Of a DNA stretch of 39,082 nucleotides, positions 23,540 through 32,134 are shown one piece after another; positions within the stretch are counted from its first letter, which is position 1; every line of letters begins with the position of its first letter. Source of the stretch: Acidobacteriota bacterium (lineage in GTDB: Bacteria; Actinomycetota; Acidimicrobiia; Spongiisociales; UBA5794). The stretch covers positions 1-39,082 of the forward strand of contig JADFQA010000032.1 in NCBI GenBank assembly GCA_022562055.1, read 5' to 3'. Under the pieces are notes generated by a model. It did no database searches, was not told where the DNA came from, and saw only the letters and a list, made by a program, of their open reading frames with translations. The translations under genes and the position numbers were made by a program.

Positions 23540-25740
23540 ACGTTTTCAACTCCCGACTCAGCGCGACGACGGTAGCCGTGGACCCCAAGTCCGAAGAGAG
23601 TGAGCGCGGTGATTCCCATGCCTGCCTTTTCGGTTGGAGAACGCGAGAACCGAAGGACAACGTTCGCCTGCGTTGGGACCACAATCATGAGGCTCGGCGA
23701 CGCCCGATACACCTCCGCGGCTCCCTCAACCGTCCAGTTGGGGAAAAACGAAACTTTGACGAGGTGCGGAACACCAACGCCGTCCGTGGTGAAACTCACG
23801 GTGTTGTCATCAATCAGTATGTTGGAGACGGTAACCGTCTTATCGATAGCCTGAGCGGACTCCCGTTCACCGACCTCCGTAACCCTTGTCCAGGACTCTG
23901 GACCGTCCTTCACCATCCATCTGTCGATGAGAGAGACGTCGTCGTACCATTCGAGCGACGCATCCACGAAGTTGTCCTCGCCGTCATAGACCACCGGTTC
24001 GTATACCGCAGGGACAACAAGTTGGGTCTCCTCAAGCTGGTAGATCGACCACGGAGGACTTTCGGCGAGTAGGGGTAGCTCCCGAATGTCCGCCTCTTGC
24101 TTGGCTTCGTCCGTCATTGCGATGTAGTAGTCGACGCCGTACAGCTTGAGATGCGCCAATCCGCGATCAAATTCAAAGTTGCGGTAGTTGAGACCACGCA
24201 CCGGGTTCGAGGGGTGTCGTGATACCTCGGCAGCATTGAGGAAGTGGAATGGTGTCGTGAGGGACGATTCAAAATACAACCCCTCCATCGACGTGTGCCC
24301 GGGTGAAAAGTAGGGAAGCAGCATCAGGGCCATCGGGGTGCCATATTTCCCGAGTTCTTTGGAGTACGCCTCCCACATGATGCGACCCTCCGGGAGTTTG
24401 TCGACCTCCTCGAACAACGCCCTCAACTCTGGCCACGTCTCCTTGCCCTCAAACCCTGAGTAGTTCCAGGTCGCCCACCCGGGGACATCGTGGATGCCTG
24501 CAATCGTGATGTTGAAAAGCAAGAGAATTGCTACGGCGCCCGCGACGATTTCGTTTTCCGCACGGTCTTTGAACAAACGAGCGACGTGCATCGTGGCAAG
24601 ACCGATCGCGATCCCCGCGAAGATAAACAATCCTACAAACCAGAAGGGCAAGAGGCGGGCGTTGTAAATCTTCGAGAGACCCCAGTCGGGCAGCCATACG
24701 TACCCGATCACCGAACCCACAACCATCGTGATGAGAACCGCAACGTTTTCACGTCGGTACACCGTCCACGCTACCCCCACCAGCCCAATCACAAAGATGG
24801 GGAAAAACTCGTTGGGGAGGGGCGTCGATGTGACACCCGTAAAGGAGCCGTCTCCGATGAGGCCCCGCACCGGACTCCAGTTCATGTCAGTGGTCATGCC
24901 AACAGCGGTTTGGAGCAGTGGCAACGCCCAGAACGCAACGATTCCGAACCCGATCGCCCATGAGATTGCGATCGGCTTAATCGCCTTTGCACGGAAAAAC
25001 AGCGGCATCGTGACCAGGACAACGACGATCGTTGGCACAATGTGAGACATCGCTACCAGGGCCAGCACAATCCCCGCTTTTTTGGAAAATCTCCTCCCTT
25101 CAGCCTGGTCACGTATGACGATCCCTAGATACACAAGACTCAGGGACAGCGACCACGAGAACGAGAATTCGCCGGCAAGCGTCGACTTGATGTTCCCACC
25201 GAAGATCGAGAAGCTCTCCATGAACACATACATCGACCCCGTAAATCCAGCGATTCCCGCGACGACTCGGTGAAAGCCCATCGAACGAACAAGGAAGTAG
25301 GAAGCTGCCGGCATCGTCACGAGGCCGAGAATGGTGGCGAGTTTGAACGCAACGCCGTACGGGAGAATCGCGTTGAGGATGATCGTAAGGATCGCTGGAA
25401 GCGGAAAGTAGAAAAACAGCGCCGGGAACCCCGCGTACCAGTCCTGTGTCCAACCTTGTATCCGGAAATTGCCGATGAACGAATCTTGCAGAATCTGCGG
25501 AAGCAAGACGTGTGCACCCATGTCGCCACCGGTCGGGGTGTTTGCCACGAACAGCGCCGGGGACTGCATCCGGACATCGATAAACGGAAATCCTTCGACC
25601 GCGGTCACCGATGCCACGAAGCCAGCCATTATCAAGAAAATCAGCACCGTCGGAACCCCGATGGCAAGGAGCACAAACACCCGCTCGCGATTCACGCGCG
25701 GACGCGTTTGCACGACGGGGTGATCAAGAGAACTTTGCAC
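23536..25740 (-). CDS. Multi-pass membrane protein, GT-C glycosyltransferase-like
   Basis: This 734-residue protein has roughly a dozen membrane helices and a C-terminal soluble region of about 280 residues that ends near one more helix. The first extracytoplasmic loop carries an acidic motif, GGDMGAHVLLPQIL (Asp73), in the place where GT-C enzymes have their catalytic Asp. GWTQDWYAGFPALFFYFPLP follows. This pattern resembles the PTPS-related/YfhO-type bacterial membrane glycosyltransferase families. It would take a sugar from polyprenyl phosphate and attach it to an extracytoplasmic acceptor, which I cannot identify. The start is GTG at 25740 with a weak ribosome binding site. The stop overlaps gtrA. 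A small zinc-ribbon gene ends 38 bp upstream. Confidence 0.78.
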   Translation of the reverse strand: MQSSLDHPVVQTRPRVNRERVFVLLAIGVPTVLIFLIMAGFVASVTAVEGFPFIDVRMQSPALFVANTPTGGDMGAHVLLPQILQDSFIGNFRIQGWTQDWYAGFPALFFYFPLPAILTIILNAILPYGVAFKLATILGLVTMPAASYFLVRSMGFHRVVAGIAGFTGSMYVFMESFSIFGGNIKSTLAGEFSFSWSLSLSLVYLGIVIRDQAEGRRFSKKAGIVLALVAMSHIVPTIVVVLVTMPLFFRAKAIKPIAISWAIGFGIVAFWALPLLQTAVGMTTDMNWSPVRGLIGDGSFTGVTSTPLPNEFFPIFVIGLVGVAWTVYRRENVAVLITMVVGSVIGYVWLPDWGLSKIYNARLLPFWFVGLFIFAGIAIGLATMHVARLFKDRAENEIVAGAVAILLLFNITIAGIHDVPGWATWNYSGFEGKETWPELRALFEEVDKLPEGRIMWEAYSKELGKYGTPMALMLLPYFSPGHTSMEGLYFESSLTTPFHFLNAAEVSRHPSNPVRGLNYRNFEFDRGLAHLKLYGVDYYIAMTDEAKQEADIRELPLLAESPPWSIYQLEETQLVVPAVYEPVVYDGEDNFVDASLEWYDDVSLIDRWMVKDGPESWTRVTEVGERESAQAIDKTVTVSNILIDDNTVSFTTDGVGVPHLVKVSFFPNWTVEGAAEVYRASPSLMIVVPTQANVVLRFSRSPTEKAGMGITALTLFGLGVHGYRRRAESGVENV

Positions 25741-25778
25741 GGTAGATAGGGTAGCGAGGATGTGGGGCTGCGCCCGGG

Positions 25779-25961
25779 TCAGGCTTTCTTGGGCACGTCA
25801 ACGAGAGCGTTGAGGTCGAGCATTTCACCGTCGCGGAAGTACCAACGCGACTCGCAGACGTGACATGAGCAGAAATCCACCTCGGCGCCGTCAGGCAATG
25901 TGAGCTGAATCTGGATCACACTGTTCGCACCACAGGTTGTACACGTGAGCGTCGACGTCAC
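25779..25961 (-). CDS. Small zinc-ribbon protein, function unknown
   Basis: The 60-residue protein has two Cys pairs: CTTCGA near the N-terminus and FCSCHVCESRWYF in the middle. They probably bind one zinc. No membrane helix or signal is present. GTG at 25961 is preceded by GGAGGAG eight bases upstream, a strong ribosome binding site that supports expression. It lies 34 bp after the DUF6788-like gene in the same operon. It may be a regulatory or assembly factor; nothing more specific can be said. Confidence 0.7.
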   Translation of the reverse strand: MTSTLTCTTCGANSVIQIQLTLPDGAEVDFCSCHVCESRWYFRDGEMLDLNALVDVPKKA

Positions 25962-25995
25962 GTCTCACACTCCTCCATCGGGTGCCGGTACTGTA

Positions 25996-26328
25996 CTACG
26001 AACCTGTCCGTTTGAAGGAGATATCGGTGTCTCCGCCAGCGGCAGCATCAAGCACGAGCTCAGGCAACTCTTCAAGCTTGCCGAGGTATTTTGAACGTCG
26101 TTTGCCATCCTCGCGCCAATAGGCGTACCAGTACGGCCCGTGGGGACACTTCGTACAGTTCTGCTTACCGCACCGTACCGATTGGCTACGGACTTTGATT
26201 TCTGGAGTGTGAGCCCCGATCGGTACGCCGCGGACCTGGAGGCGAGCCTGCGCCAGCATCAGCAGTCTGCGTAGCTCCGGTTCCCCCATTTCCCGGACAG
26301 CTTCGAGCACTTCGCGATCGATCGGCAC
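25996..26328 (-). CDS. Cys-rich protein with CGKxxCxKCPHGPYWYxY motif (DUF6788-like)
   Basis: The 110-residue product has a helical N-terminal half (IDREVLEAVREMGEPELRRLLMLAQARL) and a C-terminal motif, CGKQNCTKCPHGPYWYAYW, followed by RSKYLGK. The same motif recurs in small bacterial proteins of unknown function and in some plasmid or phage-borne proteins. The three cysteines and His suggest zinc binding. I chose GTG at 26328, which lies 10 bp after the DUF3499 stop, over a TTG at 26409 that would overlap that gene heavily. Neither start has a strong ribosome binding site. Confidence 0.65.
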   Translation of the reverse strand: MPIDREVLEAVREMGEPELRRLLMLAQARLQVRGVPIGAHTPEIKVRSQSVRCGKQNCTKCPHGPYWYAYWREDGKRRSKYLGKLEELPELVLDAAAGGDTDISFKRTGS

Positions 26329-26338
26329 AAGGACCCGA

Positions 26339-26557
26339 CTACCGCTTGAGGCCAGAAACAGCGAACAATCGCCTGCGATCAACCCTGCCCCAGCCGACCG
26401 GAGGCACAATTCGATCGGCGTGGCTCGAGCACATCAGATATCCGGCCCCGGGTGTCGGCATGTGCACGAGCGGTTCCACCCACACGGAACGTGCCCCATA
26501 GTCGTACCGCATAACGGCCACCGCAGGCTCGGAGCACCGGACGCATGTTGGGATCAT
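26339..26557 (-). CDS. DUF3499-family protein
   Basis: This 72-residue protein has the actinobacterial DUF3499 pattern: CVRCSEPAVAVMRYDYGARSVWVEPL, then YLMCSSHADRIVPPVGWGRVDRR. The two Cys and the Cys/His pair suggest a zinc site. Members lie next to manB and the F420 genes in many Actinobacteria, including Mycobacterium, and the same association is seen here (manB 4 kb away, cofD 4.6 kb away). The usual length is 100 residues or more, so this one lacks most of the variable C-terminal tail. The function is unknown. Confidence 0.8.
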   Translation of the reverse strand: MIPTCVRCSEPAVAVMRYDYGARSVWVEPLVHMPTPGAGYLMCSSHADRIVPPVGWGRVDRRRLFAVSGLKR

Positions 26558-26617
26558 CCAAGAAAGTTAGGCGCGTCTACGCGATACACCAAGGACCCTC
26601 CATGCGCTGATCAAATC

Positions 26618-27025
26618 CTACGAGTGCGTTTCGCTAACGAGATCGCATGATCTTGCTGCCCGCTCGAGACTTCGAATGCTCCATCGCGACAGCCGACCGC
26701 CGCGCTGCCACACGACTCTTGCGTCTTTGTCGATCAGAAGTGTGAGCGGGACTGCGTCGATTCCGAGCGTGTCGAGCGTGCCCGATTCGAGTTCCCAGGT
26801 GATCTCCCTGAGAGGGATTGCGAGGGACCGCAGCACAGTAGCTACATCCTTGCACCGAGGGCACTCGGTCGACGAGAAGAGGACTACACCTGCGGGAAGT
26901 GCGGTGGTGTCGACTGTGACCGCACCAAGGGTCACGGTTCCGAAGCGGTTTGCTAGGAAGGTCGCTAAGACGACGGCAGCAACTACGAACAAGACGAAAA
27001 TAAGTCGCGTGGCAGTGTCATCCAT
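26618..27025 (-). CDS. Membrane-anchored thioredoxin-like protein
   Basis: This 135-residue protein has one N-terminal membrane helix (about 7-26) and a thioredoxin-like domain with the redox motif ECPRCKD (Cys55, Cys58). A cis-Pro region, DAVPLTLLIDKDARVVWQRGG, follows. The orientation suggests an extracytoplasmic domain, so it could reduce or isomerise thiols in exported proteins, perhaps envelope proteins of the same operon. Its start overlaps the stop of the DUF5719-like gene by 8 bp. A glutaredoxin-like role is an alternative. Confidence 0.75.
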   Translation of the reverse strand: MDDTATRLIFVLFVVAAVVLATFLANRFGTVTLGAVTVDTTALPAGVVLFSSTECPRCKDVATVLRSLAIPLREITWELESGTLDTLGIDAVPLTLLIDKDARVVWQRGGRLSRWSIRSLERAARSCDLVSETHS

Positions 27026-28409
27026 CGATGTCGACCCCGCTGATGAAAGCTATTCCGTCCTCGGTCTGTTGCGACCATCCCACGGTGATCGGCCGCGTCG
27101 CGTCTACCTGCCACCCTGCAATTGACAGATCGAACGGCATTGCTACGCGATCGATGCTGCCGCCAGGGAGGACGATCTTGCGTTGCACACCGCTCTGGAT
27201 ACCCAGGGGTGTGAGCAAGATCGTCGCAGGCATGTCACCAGCGTTCATCAACCACATCACCGACAGTCCGCTCGCATCGCTCGCCGGCCCGGGGACCAAC
27301 CATGAGGTTGCTTCGTGAGGAAGCCCACTCACGGCCGCCAACGGTCCCGGCGCTGCATCCAAGGAGAAGTCCGTTGAGCCGCCCTCCTCGTCTTCGACAC
27401 TCGAAGACGCGAGCGGTCCGGCGACGACCGCCGAGGCGATCGGTTCGCTGGCTCGGACCACAATCCCAAACGACTCGCCTTGAAAGTCAGTAAACGCTTC
27501 GCGCCGCGGTGTGAGTGGGTCGAGAACAAACCTTCGTACATCTTGAGCCGTACCGTCCCGTGTGAGAACGGTGACGGTGACGTCGACGGCTACGTCGCCG
27601 GTTGCTGCTAGGACGAGTTCGGTTTCGAGTTGTTCGTGAGACGCGACAGGAAAGAACCACTCATCAGCGGTCCCGGTCGCGGGCCATACGGCGGCGCCAC
27701 CTTCAGTCGTGAGTAGACCGGAGGGAAAGACGGTTCCGTCGGTGGTCGTGATCTTGAGTATTAGGTCGTCGAGGTTTTGGGCGATCGCGGTGAAATCCAC
27801 GTCCACCCATCCTCGCCCGGCAACCGGCAGCGAGTCGAAGTCAAGGAGCTCGAAGGCGCCGAACTCGCTCACGGCCGAAATCGATACGAATGCGGTGTCA
27901 GGGAACGGGTTGTAGAGGCGTATCCCAAACCGTCGGCCGGCACGCGTTGTACCCCCAACGAGCCACCACTGGTCGGGAGCTGCAACCATGCACGCGTCCT
28001 CAGCAAACGACCCATTGCCATCGACCGTGGCTGACACCGTCGCGGGACCTGCTTCGAACTCAACCGACGTCGGAGAGGCACCCTGCAAGACGATGTCGGT
28101 AAGTCGTTGCGTGCGAGCGCCCGCGTTGGTTATCGCGATCGAGCGCCGGGATGGCTCCTCTCCTGGCAGTGGGCTCGGCACGCTCACCGCGATCCGAGCG
28201 GTCGAGAGTGTGACGAGTTGCAAAGTGGTTGTCGCCACCGACCCGGTCTCAGCCCAGGGACAAAACCACACAGTTGACCCGGCTGACGCACCGAGGTCGG
28301 GTGGCTCCGGTCCGTCGAAATCGGGACCCGGAGGTCCGGAGGGTCGGTTGAGTCCAGCAGCCGACACCGCAAGGATGGCTATGACGAGAACAGCGACCAA
28401 CCTACGCAT
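27018..28409 (-). CDS. DUF5719-like secreted protein
   Basis: The 463-residue protein starts with a signal peptide or anchor (MRRLVAVLVIAILAVSAAGL). It is followed by a Pro-rich stretch and then a beta-strand-rich domain without membrane helices. The segments GSTVWFCPW, DQWWLVGG, DEWFFPVAS and ATSWLVPGPA recur at intervals, suggesting internal beta repeats. Actinobacterial DUF5719 proteins show this style and are encoded after a large membrane glycosyltransferase, as here. ATG at 28409 was chosen over a longer form because it begins at the signal peptide and follows GGAAGG. It overlaps the upstream gene stop by 8 bp. It is probably a lipid-bilayer-external partner of the envelope locus. Confidence 0.72.
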   Translation of the reverse strand: MRRLVAVLVIAILAVSAAGLNRPSGPPGPDFDGPEPPDLGASAGSTVWFCPWAETGSVATTTLQLVTLSTARIAVSVPSPLPGEEPSRRSIAITNAGARTQRLTDIVLQGASPTSVEFEAGPATVSATVDGNGSFAEDACMVAAPDQWWLVGGTTRAGRRFGIRLYNPFPDTAFVSISAVSEFGAFELLDFDSLPVAGRGWVDVDFTAIAQNLDDLILKITTTDGTVFPSGLLTTEGGAAVWPATGTADEWFFPVASHEQLETELVLAATGDVAVDVTVTVLTRDGTAQDVRRFVLDPLTPRREAFTDFQGESFGIVVRASEPIASAVVAGPLASSSVEDEEGGSTDFSLDAAPGPLAAVSGLPHEATSWLVPGPASDASGLSVMWLMNAGDMPATILLTPLGIQSGVQRKIVLPGGSIDRVAMPFDLSIAGWQVDATRPITVGWSQQTEDGIAFISGVDIDG

Positions 28410-31170
28410 CTGTTGACCTTCCCCACCATGCGACCGCGGCGAAACCTGCCATTGCGAGCAGGGCGCCGTAGGCCCGTCGTCGCGTCGAAGGGCGATACGC
28501 GAACGTGATTTCGCCAGACGATCCGTCAACAGAGTTCCCCCATGATTCTTGCTGCCAAGAATTCAGGTCCCAGTAGGAGTTCGGATTCACGCCAAGAAAC
28601 ACCGCCCCATCGGTGGACGGGCCGACAAACCCAGTGCCGCGGACGACCCACTTTTCGCCGGTGTCCGAGACGACAGCGCCCGGTGTTTCCGGCATGGCGA
28701 AAGCAACGCTTTCGCCTGCCCCAACAGCGTCTACATCGAGCTGGCTGCGCAGCACCGCCTCGAGTGGCGATTCGTCAACAACCACTGCCCAGCCGATTCC
28801 CATCGCCGCCAGTCTCGCTCCACCGCGAAACTCGTTGCCGTCGATCATGTCACCGAGAATCCTGTCGAGTGCCGCGTCGCCGGTAGACGCGCGACCGAGC
28901 TGTAGATCCCAGATCTCCTGGCCGGATGCCGGTATGACCCGGTAGGTCGCGCCGCGAATTTCCCGGACGTCCCCTGGGATGGTTTCAGAATCTCCGATGA
29001 CAAGAACCTTGGTTGCGGTGTCCTGAGGTTCTGAGCTTGTTATGAATGCCGTGGCGTCCACAAGCTCTGAAGTCTCAAATCCGATGCGTCCACCGATGAC
29101 GGCGATCACTATCGATCCCGCTAGTGCAACCATGCCGACTCCGACGACGACCACGCCGACGTTTGTCCCACCCCGCCGCTCGGTGCCGACCGTGTCCATT
29201 GCCACTGCGGCTGCAGCGCCGACACCGAGCGCGGCCAAAGCAATACCGGCAATGCTCACAGCGCTGCTTGCGTCGATACGGGCGAGCAGCACACCAGCGG
29301 CTGCGACAATTCCAGCCCATGTAGCGACGTCTTTCATGCGGTCCGAAACGCCCAGAACCGAACCGATTACGACGGCCGCCATGCCCCCAGCGACGATCGG
29401 TGAAACATCCCAAAAAAACGACCCAGTCTTTACCCACGCGGACGGGTCATCCAAGGCCATAACCCATGGCAATATCGACACGACGCCGACGCCAATCCCG
29501 ATGAGCGCCGGCACAACACCGATCCATGGAGTGGAGCCGCGCGCAGCCACAACGAGCCACACAAACAACACTCCAAAGAGTGCGAGAGCAACCCCCGGTT
29601 CCGCCATCATGACCAACCCGGATGTGACAGCAACTCGCGAAAACCATCCGAAACGCTGCTTTGCGCTTCGTGGCAGGGGGCGAAGAACCGCAAGGACCGC
29701 CCACGGGAAGAACCCCAACGCAACGGTACTTCCGATCAGACCCCGGTTGGCAAATTCGGCCGCGGCCGGACCTGCGGTGTACCCAATCCCACCGATAACA
29801 CCTGCAACCGCACCCACGCCCCAGAGCTTCAACAGTCGGGCCATTCCCCACACTCCGGCGGCGATGGTGACGACCAGGACTACCGCGTATGCAAACGCGG
29901 AGGAAAAGGGAAGCACCTTGTCGGCTATTCCAAAGAGGCCAATAATCGGCGGAAGTGGGTCACCAGAACCAAAACCGGCGGGATTCCACCCACCTGCATA
30001 TGCCCCGAATAGGTCTCCGTCAACGGGCAACGGACCGTTGAAACCCGACACAACCGTTCCGGCGCTGACAACAGTTCGAGTCACAAACAAAACAAACAGT
30101 GTTCCGAGTCCGCCGGCGACGAACGCCGGCTGACGCAGATCTTCAGTCAAGGTGTCCACATCGAAACCGCCGCGGTCGACAATCCTGTCGCGCAGCGCGT
30201 CCATCACACCGATCCCAGTACTCCTTAGTGCAGCGGAACCCGGCACCTGGAACCTGAACAGTTCGGCATCGCCTATGCCCTTGACTCGCACCTGTCTCGT
30301 GGCGCGCCTTCTGCGAACGGCCTCCAAGCTGTGTACGACGTTCCACACCCAAGCTCGAAGGGTCGACGGACCAGTCCAGGGGCGAGCAAAGAGAGTGCCC
30401 ACAGCTTCAATCACACCAATGAGAAGACGCATTGGCAGGGCCCACGAGAGCGTCAGGACCGAATACGACGTGATCATCGACTGTATGCGGTCGGCCTCAA
30501 CAGCCCACCGCTTGGCTTTGACCACGCCGGACGAAACGTGAGCGACCGACGATGGCGCTGTCACAATCCGAGCCCCGGCAAGTCTGGCGCGGTTGCAAAA
30601 AGCAAGGGCGGCGCCTTCGTTCGTCAGCACCCTCTCATCCACGCCGATGCCCTTCGCCAGATCGCGACGTACAAGTGCGGATAGCAGCAGAACCCCGGCG
30701 ACGTCACGCAAAACGTCGTACTGTCCCTGGTCCACCTCACCGTGCCCGAGCTCAGTGGCGTCGACGCCAAAAACGTCGGTCGTCATCCCAACAGAAATGA
30801 GCGTCCGGTCATCAGCGGAGATCAGCTTCGATCCCACGACCGCGGCGTCGTGTCGCTCCGACTCCCCCACCAGAGCGTCAAGGGCAATCGGATCAGGGAT
30901 CACTCCAGCACGCAGAAACCAAACATACTTTATGTCGGTGTCGGCGCTCGCGAGAAACAGCGCCGCAGACGCGTGCCACGGCACGCCGAGGACTCGGGCC
31001 TCTTCGCGGACGCTCTTGTCGCCACCGACAACGACAGCCGTCACCGACTCGTACAATTGGGAGCGGACAGCAACAAGCGTCTCGGCGATCATCACGGGAG
31101 TGGTGGCAGAGACGACGGCAACGACGCGGCTGACCGATTGAGTCTCGGGAGGTGAAGACATAGCGGACAT
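28402..31170 (-). CDS. Large membrane protein with degenerate GT2-like N-terminal domain
   Basis: This 922-residue protein has an N-terminal GT-A-like domain (about 10-230) and about 12 membrane helices between roughly 350 and 700. A C-terminal extracytoplasmic segment ends in a last helix (ALLAMAGFAAVAWW). The GT-A region begins VVAVVSATTPVMIAETLVAV, but the DxD position reads VWFLRAGVIPDP, lacking the acidic pair, so glycosyl transfer by this domain is doubtful. Related actinobacterial proteins are annotated as glycosyltransferases beside DUF5719, DUF3499 and manB. I take ATG 31170 (MSAMSSPP; 31161 is the alternative); a longer frame to 31278 would overlap cofD. It is the first gene of the eight-gene run and is divergent from cofD, with 10 bp between start codons. 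Confidence 0.8.
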   Translation of the reverse strand: MSAMSSPPETQSVSRVVAVVSATTPVMIAETLVAVRSQLYESVTAVVVGGDKSVREEARVLGVPWHASAALFLASADTDIKYVWFLRAGVIPDPIALDALVGESERHDAAVVGSKLISADDRTLISVGMTTDVFGVDATELGHGEVDQGQYDVLRDVAGVLLLSALVRRDLAKGIGVDERVLTNEGAALAFCNRARLAGARIVTAPSSVAHVSSGVVKAKRWAVEADRIQSMITSYSVLTLSWALPMRLLIGVIEAVGTLFARPWTGPSTLRAWVWNVVHSLEAVRRRRATRQVRVKGIGDAELFRFQVPGSAALRSTGIGVMDALRDRIVDRGGFDVDTLTEDLRQPAFVAGGLGTLFVLFVTRTVVSAGTVVSGFNGPLPVDGDLFGAYAGGWNPAGFGSGDPLPPIIGLFGIADKVLPFSSAFAYAVVLVVTIAAGVWGMARLLKLWGVGAVAGVIGGIGYTAGPAAAEFANRGLIGSTVALGFFPWAVLAVLRPLPRSAKQRFGWFSRVAVTSGLVMMAEPGVALALFGVLFVWLVVAARGSTPWIGVVPALIGIGVGVVSILPWVMALDDPSAWVKTGSFFWDVSPIVAGGMAAVVIGSVLGVSDRMKDVATWAGIVAAAGVLLARIDASSAVSIAGIALAALGVGAAAAVAMDTVGTERRGGTNVGVVVVGVGMVALAGSIVIAVIGGRIGFETSELVDATAFITSSEPQDTATKVLVIGDSETIPGDVREIRGATYRVIPASGQEIWDLQLGRASTGDAALDRILGDMIDGNEFRGGARLAAMGIGWAVVVDESPLEAVLRSQLDVDAVGAGESVAFAMPETPGAVVSDTGEKWVVRGTGFVGPSTDGAVFLGVNPNSYWDLNSWQQESWGNSVDGSSGEITFAYRPSTRRRAYGALLAMAGFAAVAWWGRSTDA

Positions 31171-31180
31171 TCTGGGACCG

Positions 31181-32134
31181 ATGGCCGATATACGCAATCT
31201 ATCTCTAGTTGCGCTCTGCGGCGGAGTCGGTGGAGCGCGCCTTGTGAACGCGATTGACAAGCTTCTACCGGCGGCCAATCTTGTCGCCGTGGTGAACGTG
31301 GGCGATGACGAACCGCGCTATGGGGTTCACGTTGCTGCCGACCTCGACACAGTCGTGTACACACTTGCGGGCATTGCGGGACCCCACGGCTGGGGGATCG
31401 ATGGCGACACAACTACGGTTATGGACACGCTGTCGAGATTGGGAGTCGATACGACATTCCATCTCGGCGACCGAGACTTCGCCCACTGCCTTTGGCGCTC
31501 CAACCAACTCGCCACGGGAGCGGCTCTTTCGTCGGTAACCTCCAAGCTTGCGTCAACGCTTGGGGTGCGCCCGACGGTGCTGCCGGCGTCGGACGATGTC
31601 CTGAGCACTTGGGTGCAGATCGATGGGATCACATGGATCTCGTTTCAGGAGTATTTTGTCGACAGGCACCACCGAGACCGAGTGACCGCCCTCGACTTTC
31701 GTGGAGCAGCGGACGCATCTCCTGCTCCGGGCGTGCTCGATTCAATCAGCCGCGCCGACGCGATCGTGATCGCACCCTCGAACCCGCCGCTATCGATCTG
31801 GCCGATGCTCGCCATGCCAGCGTTGCGTAACGCGGTGGAAGCGCACCCATGTGTGATAGCGATCAGCCCATTGTTTGCGGGAGCCGCCCTAAAAGGCCCG
31901 GCCGCCAACGTCCTTGAGTCCCTTGGTGTTGGATCAGGAACGTCGTCCATCTTGGCCGCGTACGAGGCTGTCATCGACTACCTGATCGTCGACACCGAGG
32001 ACGCCGCTGACGTTGCCTTGTCGAACGAAGGTGTACAGGTCAGCGTCTGCGAAACTCATCTGACGCCCATAGGTGAGGCGACGGAGCTTGTCGAGCACCT
32101 CTCCGACATTGTACGAGGAAACCATGCGGATTGA
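31181..32134 (+). CDS. cofD: 2-phospho-L-lactate (or PEP) transferase
   Basis: This 317-residue enzyme transfers the phospholactyl or phosphoenolpyruvyl moiety from its GDP derivative to Fo, the deazaflavin precursor of coenzyme F420. CofD/FbiA features include LCGGVGGARL (13-22), VNVGDDEPRYGVHVAADLDTVVYTLAGI and SNPPLSIWPMLAMP. The ATG at 31181 has only a weak ribosome binding site. The stop overlaps cofE by 11 bp. Neither the lactate guanylyltransferase (cofC) nor the Fo synthase genes are in this window. Confidence 0.93.
   Translation: MADIRNLSLVALCGGVGGARLVNAIDKLLPAANLVAVVNVGDDEPRYGVHVAADLDTVVYTLAGIAGPHGWGIDGDTTTVMDTLSRLGVDTTFHLGDRDFAHCLWRSNQLATGAALSSVTSKLASTLGVRPTVLPASDDVLSTWVQIDGITWISFQEYFVDRHHRDRVTALDFRGAADASPAPGVLDSISRADAIVIAPSNPPLSIWPMLAMPALRNAVEAHPCVIAISPLFAGAALKGPAANVLESLGVGSGTSSILAAYEAVIDYLIVDTEDAADVALSNEGVQVSVCETHLTPIGEATELVEHLSDIVRGNHAD

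Noticed and set aside
29042-30133. 363-residue plus-strand frame inside the large membrane protein gene
   Set aside because: The translation is a low-complexity Thr/Pro/Ala run, complementary to a membrane-protein gene with overlaps on both sides. It is a shadow of codon bias.
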